Origin: Prochlorococcus marinus XMU1408 | GTDB lineage: Bacteria; Cyanobacteriota; Cyanobacteriia; PCC-6307; Cyanobiaceae | Direction of reading: 5' to 3' | Assembly: GCF_003208055.1 (NCBI RefSeq) | Contig: NZ_QJUE01000004.1 | Coordinates: 44,382-108,381, forward strand | DNA: 64,000 nt | Shown: piece by piece, positions 10,883 to 20,158 of the stretch | Numbering within the stretch: the stretch's first letter is position 1 | Layout of the letters: each line of letters starts with the position of its first letter | Notes under the pieces: generated by a model | Database searches by the model: none | Told to the model about the DNA's origin: nothing | The model's input: the letters and a program-made list of their open reading frames with translations, nothing else | Position numbers and translations under genes: made by a program

Positions 10883-11401
10883 ATGGCTTTAACATTTCCG
10901 TTTAAAAAGAAATCATCAAACTTGTCAAATTTGCATGACGAACCAGATCCTGATTATGATTTTTTAAAAGCAATAAATCTATTTAAATCTCAAAGAAAGA
11001 AATTTGAAGTTTCATTAGAAGAATTGTCAGAGAAGACAAAGATCTCAAAGAATGTACTAATAGCAATAGAAAATGGATGGAAAAAATATCTCCCAGAAGC
11101 AACATATTTAATTTCAATGATCAAAAAACTTGAAATTGAGCTTAAGTTAGAGAAAGGAAGTTTAAATGGTCTATTAAACCAAAAAGTTACTGTAAATAGT
11201 CTATCTAAATTTAAATTTAATTTTATAAATATAGACTTTCTAAATAGCTGGGTTGGGAGTTTATTATATATTATTACTATGCTTTTATCAATATTTGCAA
11301 TAAATTTCCAACAAGAATACCTTCTAAAGATACATAGTATATCCACTGAACCAATTATCCTAAATGATCCTGAGAAACCGAATGAAGATATAAATCAATA
11401 G
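10883..11401 (+). CDS. RodZ-like HTH membrane protein
   Basis: A 172-aa protein. Residues about 35-95 form a RodZ-type helix-turn-helix (KFEVSLEELSEKTKISKNVLIAIENG), followed by one transmembrane segment at about 125-145 and a short tail. RodZ proteins link MreB to the cell envelope, but this copy is much shorter than classical RodZ and lacks an extended periplasmic beta-domain. A regulatory or cell-shape role is therefore inference. The gene converges on malQ with 16 bp between stops. Confidence 0.65.
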   Translation: MALTFPFKKKSSNLSNLHDEPDPDYDFLKAINLFKSQRKKFEVSLEELSEKTKISKNVLIAIENGWKKYLPEATYLISMIKKLEIELKLEKGSLNGLLNQKVTVNSLSKFKFNFINIDFLNSWVGSLLYIITMLLSIFAINFQQEYLLKIHSISTEPIILNDPEKPNEDINQ

Positions 11402-11417
11402 CTATTATTTAAAATAT

Positions 11418-12908
11418 TCAACGTTTATATCTTTTAGCTAAATTACCATATTTGTACAAAGCCTCTTTTATATTTAAATCATATTTGTTTAATCGCCATG
11501 ACCAATTCCCTTCGATTGTTCCAGGCTTATTTAATCGAGAACAATCATCAAGATTTAATAAATCTTGCATAGGAGCTACGAATAGTTTTGCTCTCGTATT
11601 CATTCCAACACTAATCAAGTCCCAAGAAGAAAAGTTATCAGAATCACGAATAATATTTTTAATTTGTTCTTTTTTATCTTGATCTATTTCTTTCCACCAA
11701 CCAAGAGAAGTTGAATTATCGTGAGTTCCTGTATAAACAATCCAATTTTCATCTTTAATATTCTCTGGTAAATAGGGATTATTTAAATTCCCATCAAAAG
11801 CAAATTGGAGTATCTTCATTCCAGCCAATTCATAATCATCTCTTAACTTTTCAACTTTTGAAGTTATAAGACCTAAATCTTCTGCAACTAGAGGAAGTGA
11901 GCCTCCACAATCTTTTTTTATTAAACCAAGTATCTCCTTTCCAGGAGAGGGCAACCAAAATCCATTCTCTGCTGTTTTGTCTTTTCCGGGAATAGCCCAA
12001 AAAGCTTCTAAAGCACGAAAATGATCAAGACGTAAAAAATCAACCTGATCTAAGTGTCTTGAAATTCTTTTTCTCCACCATCTGTATTTATTTGCCTTAT
12101 GCCTGCTCCAACGATAAACAGGATTTCCCCAAAGTTGTCCAGTCTCAGAAAAATAATCAGGAGGGACTCCACTTTGAAGGTATGTCTCTGAAGTGGTTAA
12201 AATAGAAAATAATGATCGATTACTCCATACATCTGCACTGTCTTTAGATACATAAAAAGGAACATCTCCAAATAAAAAAATTCCTAATTTATTTGCAAGT
12301 TTTCTTATTGATTTCCACTGCCTATCTAAATGCCATTGGATCAGGTTATGACCTAATAACTCTTTTTGATAATCTATTTTCCATTCTGCTAATTCATGCT
12401 TATCATATACAGCAAAATTTTCAGGCCATTCCCACCATGGAAGATTATTATTCTGAATCCTTAATTCCATGAAAATGGAATGATCATCTAACCAAAATTG
12501 CTTTTTACACCAAAATTCAAATTCCTCTTTAATAGTAGTATCTTGTTTTTCCCAATTATCAATCAAAGAAGAACTTAAAACTTTAACTTTTGAATTAGCT
12601 AATTGAAAATCAACTCTTTTTTCAAAACCCTCAAATTCAGAGGCAAATTTTTTTATATTTCCAGCTAAAAAGCCATCTCTCACTAAATCATTTTCATCTA
12701 GGAACCAAGGATTAAAAGCGAAACTAGAAGGAGAACTATATGGGGAACCTAGAGGATCTGGGGGTGCGAGAGGCAGAAATTGCCATACTCCTATTCCATT
12801 TTCAGCTAGGCCATTAAGCCATGCTCTAGCTGGGCTTCCAAAAGTACCGCAAATAGGGCTATCAGGTAATGAGGTTGGATGAAGTAGGATTCCTGAATTT
12901 CTTTCCAA
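11418..12908 (-). CDS. malQ: 4-alpha-glucanotransferase (amylomaltase)
   Basis: This GH77 enzyme transfers maltodextrin segments during glycogen breakdown. The 496-aa length suits the bacterial type. It begins RNSGILLHPTSLPD and has GDVPFYVSKDSADVW, the nucleophile region DFLRLDHFRALEAFW (Asp), VAEDLG (acid/base Glu) and YTGTHDN near the C-terminus, all diagnostic. It fits functionally with the GH57 enzyme at 34.5 kb and the oxidative pentose phosphate genes at 21-24 kb in night-time glycogen use. Confidence 0.96.
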   Translation of the reverse strand: MERNSGILLHPTSLPDSPICGTFGSPARAWLNGLAENGIGVWQFLPLAPPDPLGSPYSSPSSFAFNPWFLDENDLVRDGFLAGNIKKFASEFEGFEKRVDFQLANSKVKVLSSSLIDNWEKQDTTIKEEFEFWCKKQFWLDDHSIFMELRIQNNNLPWWEWPENFAVYDKHELAEWKIDYQKELLGHNLIQWHLDRQWKSIRKLANKLGIFLFGDVPFYVSKDSADVWSNRSLFSILTTSETYLQSGVPPDYFSETGQLWGNPVYRWSRHKANKYRWWRKRISRHLDQVDFLRLDHFRALEAFWAIPGKDKTAENGFWLPSPGKEILGLIKKDCGGSLPLVAEDLGLITSKVEKLRDDYELAGMKILQFAFDGNLNNPYLPENIKDENWIVYTGTHDNSTSLGWWKEIDQDKKEQIKNIIRDSDNFSSWDLISVGMNTRAKLFVAPMQDLLNLDDCSRLNKPGTIEGNWSWRLNKYDLNIKEALYKYGNLAKRYKR

Positions 12909-13675
12909 TTTTCACTTTGTGTTATGCCTGAAAAATAGAAAAGAAATACTAATAAAGCTATTTTTTTAATAGATTCAAAATTAATCGCGAATCGAAATAG
13001 AAAATCTTTTAGTTAAATATCTTGGAAATTCAATTTATGGTATAGAGCTTACTTAAAGTTTCTCTTTAACTAAACAACAAATTTATAATAAAAATATGAA
13101 TTAAATTATTCAATAAAAAAACAAGGTTTTTCCTAGATAAAAGCTACAACTTTAATGTCCCTTTTTCCTTTAATTAGATTATTTTTGATGTGACTTCATT
13201 GGCTTCTGAATGAAGCCATCAAAACTAGAAAAGGACTTTTTTAATCTTCCTCTCAAATTCCTCCGACTTTTAGACACAAGCAAAAGAAACAAATAACGCT
13301 TTCAATAATGAATAAGTTAAAAACATTGATCAAGAAGTATCTCCTAAAGTAAATGATTTATCAAAAAAACTAATAGGTATATATTAAACCCTGTATTCCT
13401 CCAACCATGCTCCCATGCATGGGAATTTCCATGCATCTTCTTCATTTAGAAGAATTTATCCATTACCAGGTCATATTCTAAAGTTTTCAAAAGGAAACTC
13501 TTATGAAAAGATTTCTATTACGTCACGACCCCAAACAATAGACGCTGCAAGGATTTCTTACTTTACCTGAGAAAATTAGAGCTCCAAAGAATTAATTAAA
13601 AAACAGTTTTTTCATGATCATGTAACGAACATAAAGGTAGATTAGTAAATGTAATTTCTTGCTTGCGGTGGAACC
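12909..13675. other. 767-bp gene-poor gap upstream of prs
   Basis: No convincing protein gene is seen. The stretch contains a 7-bp stem hairpin (TGGCTTC / GAAGCCA, 13200-13218), the 12-bp palindrome CCCATGCATGGG at about 13412-13423 with a further CCATGCAT copy 6 bp on, and two very short ORFs of about 30 codons, one on each strand. It could hold a long leader, a small RNA or decayed sequence. It is by far the longest gap of the window, which is otherwise densely coding. Confidence 0.6.
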
Positions 13676-14671
13676 GTGACCAGTTTTATCACTGCAGCAC
13701 ATCCTGAAAATACTAGTCTCACTCATGACACTAATAGGCTCAGGTTAATCAGTGGGACATCTAATACAGCATTAGCCAAAGAGATTGCCACATATATGGG
13801 GATAACAAATGTCCCTCTGGTTTCAAAAAGATTTGCGGATGGTGAGCTCTATGTCCAAATCCAGCAATCAATTAGAGGATGCGATGTCTTTCTAATACAA
13901 CCAACTTGTGCTCCTGTAAATGACAGTTTAATGGAGCTGATGATCATGGTTGATGCTTGCAAAAGAGCTTCTGCAAGACAAATTACAGCCGTAATACCAT
14001 ACTTTGGTTATGCCAGAGCAGACAGAAAAACCGCAGGAAGGGAGTCAATAACCGCAAAACTCACAGCAAATATTCTTGTCAAATCAGGCGTTGATAGAGT
14101 ACTTGCGATGGATTTACATTCAGCTCAAATACAAGGTTATTTTGATATCCCCTGTGATCACATATATGGTTCACCAGTTTTAGTGGATTATTTATCAACT
14201 ATGCAGCTTGAAGAAATCGTAGTCGTCTCTCCTGACGTAGGAGGCGTGGCCAGAGCAAGAGCTTTTGCAAAACAAATGAAAGATTCACCCCTCGCGATTA
14301 TTGATAAAAGGCGCTCAGGTCATAATGTGGCTGAAAGCCTTACAGTTATTGGAGAAGTTTCTGGGAAAACAGCCATATTAATTGATGATATGATTGACAC
14401 TGGTGGAACTATTTGTGCAGGAGCTGAATTATTAAGAAAAGAAGGTGCAAACAAAGTTATTGCATGTGCATCTCATGCTGTATTCTCTCCACCTGCTTAT
14501 GACAGACTTTCAAAAAAGGATCTTTTTGAACAAGTTATTGTAACTAACAGTATTCCAGTCCCAAATAATCAACATTTCACACAATTAAAAGTTTTATCAG
14601 TTGCAAATATGCTTGGAGAAGCTATATGGAGAATTCACGAAGAAAGTTCTGTAAGTTCTATGTTTAGATAA
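13676..14671 (+). CDS. prs: Ribose-phosphate pyrophosphokinase
   Basis: This enzyme makes PRPP from ribose-5-phosphate and ATP for purine, pyrimidine, His and Trp synthesis. The 331-aa protein has RFADGELYVQI, the flexible-loop YFGYARADRK, the metal-binding DLHSAQIQGYFDIP and the PRPP-binding loop LIDDMIDTGGT. The start is GTG at 13676, preceded at about 5 nt by GGTGGA, a plausible ribosome binding site. The N-terminal 25 residues before LRLISGTSN are typical of marine picocyanobacterial versions. Confidence 0.97.
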   Translation: MTSFITAAHPENTSLTHDTNRLRLISGTSNTALAKEIATYMGITNVPLVSKRFADGELYVQIQQSIRGCDVFLIQPTCAPVNDSLMELMIMVDACKRASARQITAVIPYFGYARADRKTAGRESITAKLTANILVKSGVDRVLAMDLHSAQIQGYFDIPCDHIYGSPVLVDYLSTMQLEEIVVVSPDVGGVARARAFAKQMKDSPLAIIDKRRSGHNVAESLTVIGEVSGKTAILIDDMIDTGGTICAGAELLRKEGANKVIACASHAVFSPPAYDRLSKKDLFEQVIVTNSIPVPNNQHFTQLKVLSVANMLGEAIWRIHEESSVSSMFR

Positions 14672-14680
14672 TTTACTAAA

Positions 14681-17296
14681 TTACTTCAACATAAGTTCGA
14701 CTACCTCCTTAGTATTCGATGATATATTTGCTTGATTTATTTTTATAATTGCTTTATACATCTCTTCCTTATTTTTATCTTTATAAGATTTCCATTTACT
14801 ATAAACTTTGACTATTCTTGAAGCCGTTATTGGATTAATTTTATCTAATTCTATTAATTTCTCTGCCATAAACAAATAGCCTTTTCCATCTAAAGAATGA
14901 AATAATTCAATGTTTTTACTAAATCCTCCTAAAACAGCACGAATTGAATTAGGAGCCTTCCAATCAAATTTAGGATGAGAAAGTAAATTCTCAATAATAT
15001 CAATTCCTTGTTTATTAGGCCTGGAGGCCTCATAAGAGAACCATGAGTCCAAAACCACCGGATTATCACTCCAAGCTTCATAAAATAAATTAGAAGCTTC
15101 CTTTGTTTCAGGGCAATCAAGTGACTTTAATGCATTAAGAGCTGCCCTTGAAATAGTCATTGAAGAATTAGCGATTGAGTCAACACAAATTCTTTTTACT
15201 TTCATATCCCCTGCAAGTGCTAAATAAGTCCATATTGTTCCTAATATTTTTCTCTCGCCTTTCCCCATGGGCCACACCTGGTTAATATTTACTAATACTT
15301 GTTCAGATAATATTCTTAAATCCTCAAGAATATTATTACCAATTGCGACTTCAAAGTTTACAGACTCTTTATAAATAGAAATAGGGTCTACTTTTTTAAA
15401 CATAGATTCCAACTCAGAAAAGCCAGGTATTGTTAAAAGCTTTGCTAAGAAAAAAGGATCATTTATTCCTAAAGATTTGATTGACTGTTTAATAGCATTA
15501 TAAAAACTATCTTCTAATGAATAATTTGTTGTATTTTCAATCCTAGATTTAATTATCTTACGCATCAAAAACTGACCAGAATCCCACCTTGTAAAATAAT
15601 CATTATCATTTAAAAAAAGGAAAAGATAGTCATCTATTGATAAATCAGATTCCCAAAGAACTGGAGAAGAGAATCGTCTAAATATAGATAAAATAGGAGT
15701 TTTCTTCTCATCAGATAAAATATTAATTTGTAGATTCTTTTTATGTTTATCTAATACAAATAAATTATCCTTTGCAAAAGTCTTGCCTTCTTTTTCACTG
15801 CTATAACAAGAATAAAGAATTGGGATAACCATTTCAACATTATCATTAGCCATACCATGATCTATTACTTGTTCAAATGAAACATTTAAAATTGAATTAT
15901 TTGAATCCCAAGATTGACTTATATAAACCTTTGGTGTCCCTGACTTGTAATACCAATTCTTAAATTTTTCAACATCAAAATTACAATTTTCTTCTTCAAC
16001 ATAAGCACCTTTTATTATTGAAGAAATGAAATCCTCTGTAGTAGCTGCACAACCATCGAAAGTATCAATATAATTTTTAAAACCTTTCATGAATTTTTCA
16101 GATCCAATTAAAAGTTCAATCATTCTTATTAACTCAGCACCTTTTTCATATATTGTCGTTGTATAAAAATTATCTATAGCAACATATTCTTTAGGCTTCA
16201 CAGCATGTGATGTGGGTCCCTTATCTTCCGCAAACTGAAAGTTTCGAAGAAAGGAAACATCCTCGATTCTTTTTATACCAGAATTATGAAGATCAGAAGT
16301 AAAAGATTGGTCTCTGAATACTGTCAATCCCTCCTTTAAAGATAGCTGAAACCAATCTCGACATGTAATCCTATTACCAGTCCAATTATGAAAATACTCA
16401 TGGGCAATTACACTTTCTATCCTCTCTAATTCATCATCGGTTGCAGTTTTTGAATCAGCCAATACCAATTTAGAATTAAAAATATTTAATCCCTTATTTT
16501 CCATTGCTCCCATATTAAAATGTCTTACGGCAACAATCTTATATTCATCTAAATCATACTCAAGGCCATATTTATCTTCATCCCATTTCATTGCTTTTTT
16601 TAGTGAGCTTATAGCGTGTTGTGTATATTTTTCATCTCCACGCTCAACATATATTTTAATAGAAATTAGTCTTCCAGTATTTGTTATATATTTATCAGAT
16701 ACTTTGTTTAAATCACCAGCCACTAAAGCAAATAAATAGCAAGGTTTAGGGAAAGGATCTTCCCAAATAATTTCATGTCTATTATTATTTAAATCATCAG
16801 AATATTTCATATTCCCATTTGACAATAATACAGGATAAGAGAGTTTATCGGCTTCTATCCTTACTGTATATTTGCTTAAAACATCAGGTCTATCAGGATG
16901 AAAACATATATTTCTAAAGCCTTCAGCTTCGCATTGGGTAGTAAGCATTCCAGAACTTAAATACAAGCCTTCTAATGAGGTATTATTGAAAGGATCAATT
17001 TTAGATTTTATTTTTAATTCAAATTCAGATAGTGGAGGATTATGAATAACCAAAAGATTATCCGAAAGAATATATTCTGCCCGAGCCAATTCATCATCAT
17101 TAATTGATATAGATAATAATTTAATTTGATTACCTTGAAGAATAAGATTTGAAGTTTGTTTTGCCTTTGGTTTGATTATCATCGAAACTTGGACAAAAAC
17201 ATATTCCTTACAAATATTAAAGTCTAAATTTATAGTTGGTATTAAGAATGGATATTCAATATAATCTGATAATTTAATTGATTTTTGAGTTAACAT
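14681..17296 (-). CDS. pepN: Aminopeptidase N (M1 metallopeptidase)
   Basis: This zinc aminopeptidase of 871 aa removes N-terminal residues from peptides. The substrate-binding motif GAMEN is at 263-267 and the zinc site HEYFH is at 299-303 with the third ligand E322 in LKEG. The DUF3458-type C-terminal domain follows (about 450-870). Length and motif order match E. coli PepN. Start ATG at 17296. It ends 9 bp from the prs stop on the opposite strand, and a small lipoprotein gene lies upstream on the same strand. Confidence 0.97.
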   Translation of the reverse strand: MLTQKSIKLSDYIEYPFLIPTINLDFNICKEYVFVQVSMIIKPKAKQTSNLILQGNQIKLLSISINDDELARAEYILSDNLLVIHNPPLSEFELKIKSKIDPFNNTSLEGLYLSSGMLTTQCEAEGFRNICFHPDRPDVLSKYTVRIEADKLSYPVLLSNGNMKYSDDLNNNRHEIIWEDPFPKPCYLFALVAGDLNKVSDKYITNTGRLISIKIYVERGDEKYTQHAISSLKKAMKWDEDKYGLEYDLDEYKIVAVRHFNMGAMENKGLNIFNSKLVLADSKTATDDELERIESVIAHEYFHNWTGNRITCRDWFQLSLKEGLTVFRDQSFTSDLHNSGIKRIEDVSFLRNFQFAEDKGPTSHAVKPKEYVAIDNFYTTTIYEKGAELIRMIELLIGSEKFMKGFKNYIDTFDGCAATTEDFISSIIKGAYVEEENCNFDVEKFKNWYYKSGTPKVYISQSWDSNNSILNVSFEQVIDHGMANDNVEMVIPILYSCYSSEKEGKTFAKDNLFVLDKHKKNLQINILSDEKKTPILSIFRRFSSPVLWESDLSIDDYLFLFLNDNDYFTRWDSGQFLMRKIIKSRIENTTNYSLEDSFYNAIKQSIKSLGINDPFFLAKLLTIPGFSELESMFKKVDPISIYKESVNFEVAIGNNILEDLRILSEQVLVNINQVWPMGKGERKILGTIWTYLALAGDMKVKRICVDSIANSSMTISRAALNALKSLDCPETKEASNLFYEAWSDNPVVLDSWFSYEASRPNKQGIDIIENLLSHPKFDWKAPNSIRAVLGGFSKNIELFHSLDGKGYLFMAEKLIELDKINPITASRIVKVYSKWKSYKDKNKEEMYKAIIKINQANISSNTKEVVELMLK

Positions 17297-17329
17297 TATT
17301 AAATAATTTTTTGAATATAAAAAATAAAT

Positions 17330-17791
17330 TTAATTATTTTGATTTAATTTCTCTACAGCTTCTAGAAATTTTTCCTTATCCTCTTCAGGGACTTGATCCG
17401 GGCAAAGCTGTATAGCTCCTTCAATCACTTGCAAATAAGATCCTTGATAAATTTGTTCATTAGTCAACTTTTTATCACCTATCTCTTCTATAAGACCTCC
17501 ATGTTTTTTAGAAACTAATAAAGCAAAGTTATTAGAAGCAATTGAAATTGACTTTGAAAATTGAACTTCTGCTTGCCTTGCAAGACAGAAATAACTAATG
17601 CCAATTTGCCTATATAAATTCATGTCTTCACGACTCGCAGGACTAAAATTAATATTATTTTTGTTAGAATTGTTATTAGTTGGATTAGACTCTGACTTTA
17701 TGGAAGAATTACAACTTGATAAAAGTATTGAAGCAAAAAAAATAGATATAGCCAAGATCCTTTTTCTTGGTGAGTTTTTCATTTTTCTCAA
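17330..17791 (-). CDS. Hypothetical lipoprotein
   Basis: A 153-aa protein with a lipoprotein signal peptide: basic KNSPRKR, a hydrophobic core, and lipobox LLSSC with the acylated Cys at position 27. An Asn-rich linker follows and then a mainly helical domain (about 55-150) with two further Cys residues in YFCLARQ and QLCPDQ that could form a disulfide. I do not recognise the domain. It is on the same strand as pepN, 33 bp upstream. Likely exported to the periplasm or thylakoid lumen side. Confidence 0.65.
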   Translation of the reverse strand: MRKMKNSPRKRILAISIFFASILLSSCNSSIKSESNPTNNNSNKNNINFSPASREDMNLYRQIGISYFCLARQAEVQFSKSISIASNNFALLVSKKHGGLIEEIGDKKLTNEQIYQGSYLQVIEGAIQLCPDQVPEEDKEKFLEAVEKLNQNN

Positions 17792-17906
17792 GTGATTTTA
17801 ATTCGTAAAGATCTTATGCAGCAAAGAATTAATCAAAAATTCTTCACTTGCAAATCAAAAACATAATATTGTATGAAGGTCTGTGCAAATAGATTTAATC
17901 AACTAC

Positions 17907-18464
17907 TCAGTTGGGATTCTTAATCCTTAATTCATGATGGTTTTCAACTATCGTCAACTTATCTTTAAACCAACTATAAATAGTTCTTGATCTAAATTTG
18001 TCCTGATCTATCAAGCGTGTATGTTCTAATACATGCCAATTATCATAATTAGACTCAAAGATCAATTCATGCTCATCAACTTGTCTTATGTTTGATATCC
18101 CTGGAGAATTAGACAAATAAGAACTATCACGAATTAGTTGATGACCTTGAAGTCGGACTGTGATTTCACCTTCACTCTTATATGTGGGTTTTTTAATAAA
18201 AAAATCTTTTTTGTCTTCGCACCACCAGGTAAACCGATAGCTTTCAAATGTTGCATCGCTTTGTATTAATTTTTCAACATTAATGTACATTTCCAAATTA
18301 ATAGCCTTCTCTTCGTCAAAAAAATATTGCCTCTTTGAATGCCATAATCCAATATTTCTGCCAAACCATCTTCTCAAACTACTATCAAAATCAATTCGAA
18401 GTCTATCAATACCTACTGATGAGTTTTTTGTTTTCCCGATACCAGATGAATAAGAAATAGCCAT
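17907..18464 (-). CDS. CpcS/CpeS-like bilin lyase family protein
   Basis: The 185-aa protein matches the pattern of CpcS/CpeS lyases, which have a lipocalin-like barrel and attach bilins to phycobiliprotein cysteines. Visible traits are LWHSKRQYFF near the N-terminus (family W-x-S-x-R), RFTWWCED, and a C-terminal run with SSYLSNSPGISN, ELIFESNYDNWHVLEHTRLID and RSRTIYSWF. Prochlorococcus has no phycobilisomes, but low-light strains keep a residual phycoerythrin, so a phycoerythrobilin lyase is plausible. The assignment rests on remembered family pattern and is moderate. Confidence 0.6.
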   Translation of the reverse strand: MAISYSSGIGKTKNSSVGIDRLRIDFDSSLRRWFGRNIGLWHSKRQYFFDEEKAINLEMYINVEKLIQSDATFESYRFTWWCEDKKDFFIKKPTYKSEGEITVRLQGHQLIRDSSYLSNSPGISNIRQVDEHELIFESNYDNWHVLEHTRLIDQDKFRSRTIYSWFKDKLTIVENHHELRIKNPN

Positions 18465-18560
18465 TTATCTGGGATGGAGAAATTAAAAAAGTATTCACTT
18501 AATTATTAGCTAATACCTAAAATGAGTCTCATTACCTTAAGGTATACGTAATTATTTAGA

Positions 18561-19718
18561 TTGCTCGACACTGTGAATAGTGCCGAAGCTACCGATAGAC
18601 GACAGTTAAAACTGTTGCTTGTGGCATCACGTCACCATCTCTCAACGGGAGATATTCGCTCGTTAATTGAATTTTTAGAAGGGGAAGATTGTGGTTTCAA
18701 CGTAACTCTTGAATTGTCAGATCCAACTGAGAACCCTGAATTACTTGAGTTTTACAGATTAGTCGCTATTCCTGCACTAATAAAATTAGAGCCTACACCA
18801 AAACAAATTTTTGCTGGTAGTTCAATTTTTGAGCAACTTAAAACTTGGCTACCTAGATGGCAACACGAAGGAATAATTAAGGGGATCGGAGTAAGTCTCA
18901 GGCCTAAAACAATTGAATCAAATCAAACACAAAAAGAACTTTTACTTGAGGATGATCTTTTAGTTCTTCGGCAGGAGAACGAAACGCTCACTAACAAAAT
19001 ACATTCTCAAGAAAGTCTACTTAGAATGGTTGCTCATGAATTAAGAACACCATTAACCGCAGCAGGTTTAGCACTTCAAAGCCAAAAATTAGGGCAAATC
19101 AGCATGAATAAATTTCAAGAAGTCCTAAAAAGAAGGCTAGAAGAAATTGAATTGCTTTCGAAGGACTTATTGGAAGTTGGCAGTACTCGTTGGGAAACTT
19201 TGTTTAATCCTCAAAAAGTTGATCTTGCAAATATTTCTGCTGAAGCAATTCTTGAGCTTGAAAAACTTTGGCTTAATCGCAAGATAAAAATAAATACAGA
19301 TATTCCCGCTGATCTACCCTCTGTTTTCGCAGATCAGAGGAGAATGATGCAGGTTTTATTGAACCTAATAGAAAATGCTTTGAAATTTTCTGAGGACGAA
19401 GGTGAAATTTTTATAACAATGCTTCACAGAACAAATCAATGGGTTGAGGTCATTGTTCGAGATAACGGACCTGGTATCCCCCCAGAAGAACAACAGAGAA
19501 TATTTGTTGATCGAGTAAGACTTCCTCAGACTTCTCAAGAGACTATCGGCTTTGGCATTGGTCTTTCAGTTTGTAGAAGAATTGTTGAAGTGCATGGAGG
19601 AAAGATCTGGGTAGTTTCCAAACCAACTGAAGGTGCATGTTTCTATTTCACCGTTCCTGTATGGCGAGGACAAAAGAAGGATCAAGAAGCCTTGACGAGT
19701 GGCAAGGCGGGCCCGTAA
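18561..19718 (+). CDS. sasA: Circadian clock histidine kinase SasA
   Basis: SasA reads the KaiC phosphorylation state and phosphorylates the response regulator RpaA. The 385-aa protein has an N-terminal KaiB-like thioredoxin-fold sensor (about 15-105, [18 protein letters not shown]), then an HisKA domain with phospho-acceptor H159 in [11 protein letters not shown] HATPase domain follows with the N box [10 protein letters not shown]1 DNGPGIP and G2 GFGIGLSV. The start is TTG at 18561. A 12-bp perfect palindrome TACCTTAAGGTA ends 16 bp before the start and may be regulatory. tRNA-Glu follows 48 bp downstream. Confidence 0.95.
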   Translation: MLDTVNSAEATDRRQLKLLLVASRHHLSTGDIRSLIEFLEGEDCGFNVTLELSDPTENPELLEFYRLVAIPALIKLEPTPKQIFAGSSIFEQLKTWLPRWQHEGIIKGIGVSLRPKTIESNQTQKELLLEDDLLVLRQENETLTNKIHSQESLLRMVAHELRTPLTAAGLALQSQKLGQISMNKFQEVLKRRLEEIELLSKDLLEVGSTRWETLFNPQKVDLANISAEAILELEKLWLNRKIKINTDIPADLPSVFADQRRMMQVLLNLIENALKFSEDEGEIFITMLHRTNQWVEVIVRDNGPGIPPEEQQRIFVDRVRLPQTSQETIGFGIGLSVCRRIVEVHGGKIWVVSKPTEGACFYFTVPVWRGQKKDQEALTSGKAGP

Positions 19719-19766
19719 CTTTCATTTGTGATTGATTTACTTTCTAGTTTATTAGTCACTGCACTT

Positions 19767-19839
19767 GGCCCCATCGTCTAGAGGCCTAGGACACCTCCCT
19801 TTCACGGAGGCGACAGGGGTTCGAATCCCCTTGGGGCTA
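19767..19839 (+). tRNA. tRNA-Glu (anticodon UUC)
   Basis: A full cloverleaf is present: acceptor GGCCCCA pairing with TGGGGCT through a G1-U72 wobble, D-arm GTCTAGAGGCCTAGGAC and anticodon stem CCTCC/GGAGG with loop CTTTCAC. The TTC anticodon is at 19801-19803. The T-arm is GGGG-TTCGAAT-CCCC and the discriminator is A. CCA is not encoded. In cyanobacteria Glu-tRNA also supplies tetrapyrrole synthesis through glutamyl-tRNA reductase. Confidence 0.97.
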
Positions 19840-20158
19840 TCAAATAAAATTTTTTGAATTTTCAAACCTTTTTTATTGGAAAATATCTTTAGAAAGGTAA
19901 CGTTCTTATCTTTAAGGATTATTTAAAGGAAATGATCAATTTATAAATTAATTTTTTCATTACAAAATAGTTAGTATGAAAACTAATAATGGCTTACGAA
20001 AAAATTAAATCCCTTTAATCTCAGTCAAGAAAAACGATCTAAGAGCATTAACCACTTGTGACGATCTCAAAAGGTGAACTAATAAATTAGTAATATCAAG
20101 ATAAAACAGCTAAAAAGTAACCTCTTCTTGGTAATCTCACGTTCTAATTTAAGTTTTT
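19840..20158. other. Intergenic region between tRNA-Glu and petH
   Basis: I see no gene in this roughly 320-bp AT-rich stretch. It must contain the petH promoter and leader. A heptamer ACGATCT occurs twice about 40 bp apart (near 20034 and 20063), each followed by A/C-AAG-type sequence, which could be a weak regulatory direct repeat. A 9-codon ORF beginning ATGGCTTAC at about 19989 shares its first nine bases with the petH start, probably by chance. Confidence 0.4.

Noticed and set aside
19989..20018. Short ORF starting ATGGCTTAC like petH
   Set aside because: Only nine bases are shared and only nine codons are open; chance is likely and there is no ribosome site.
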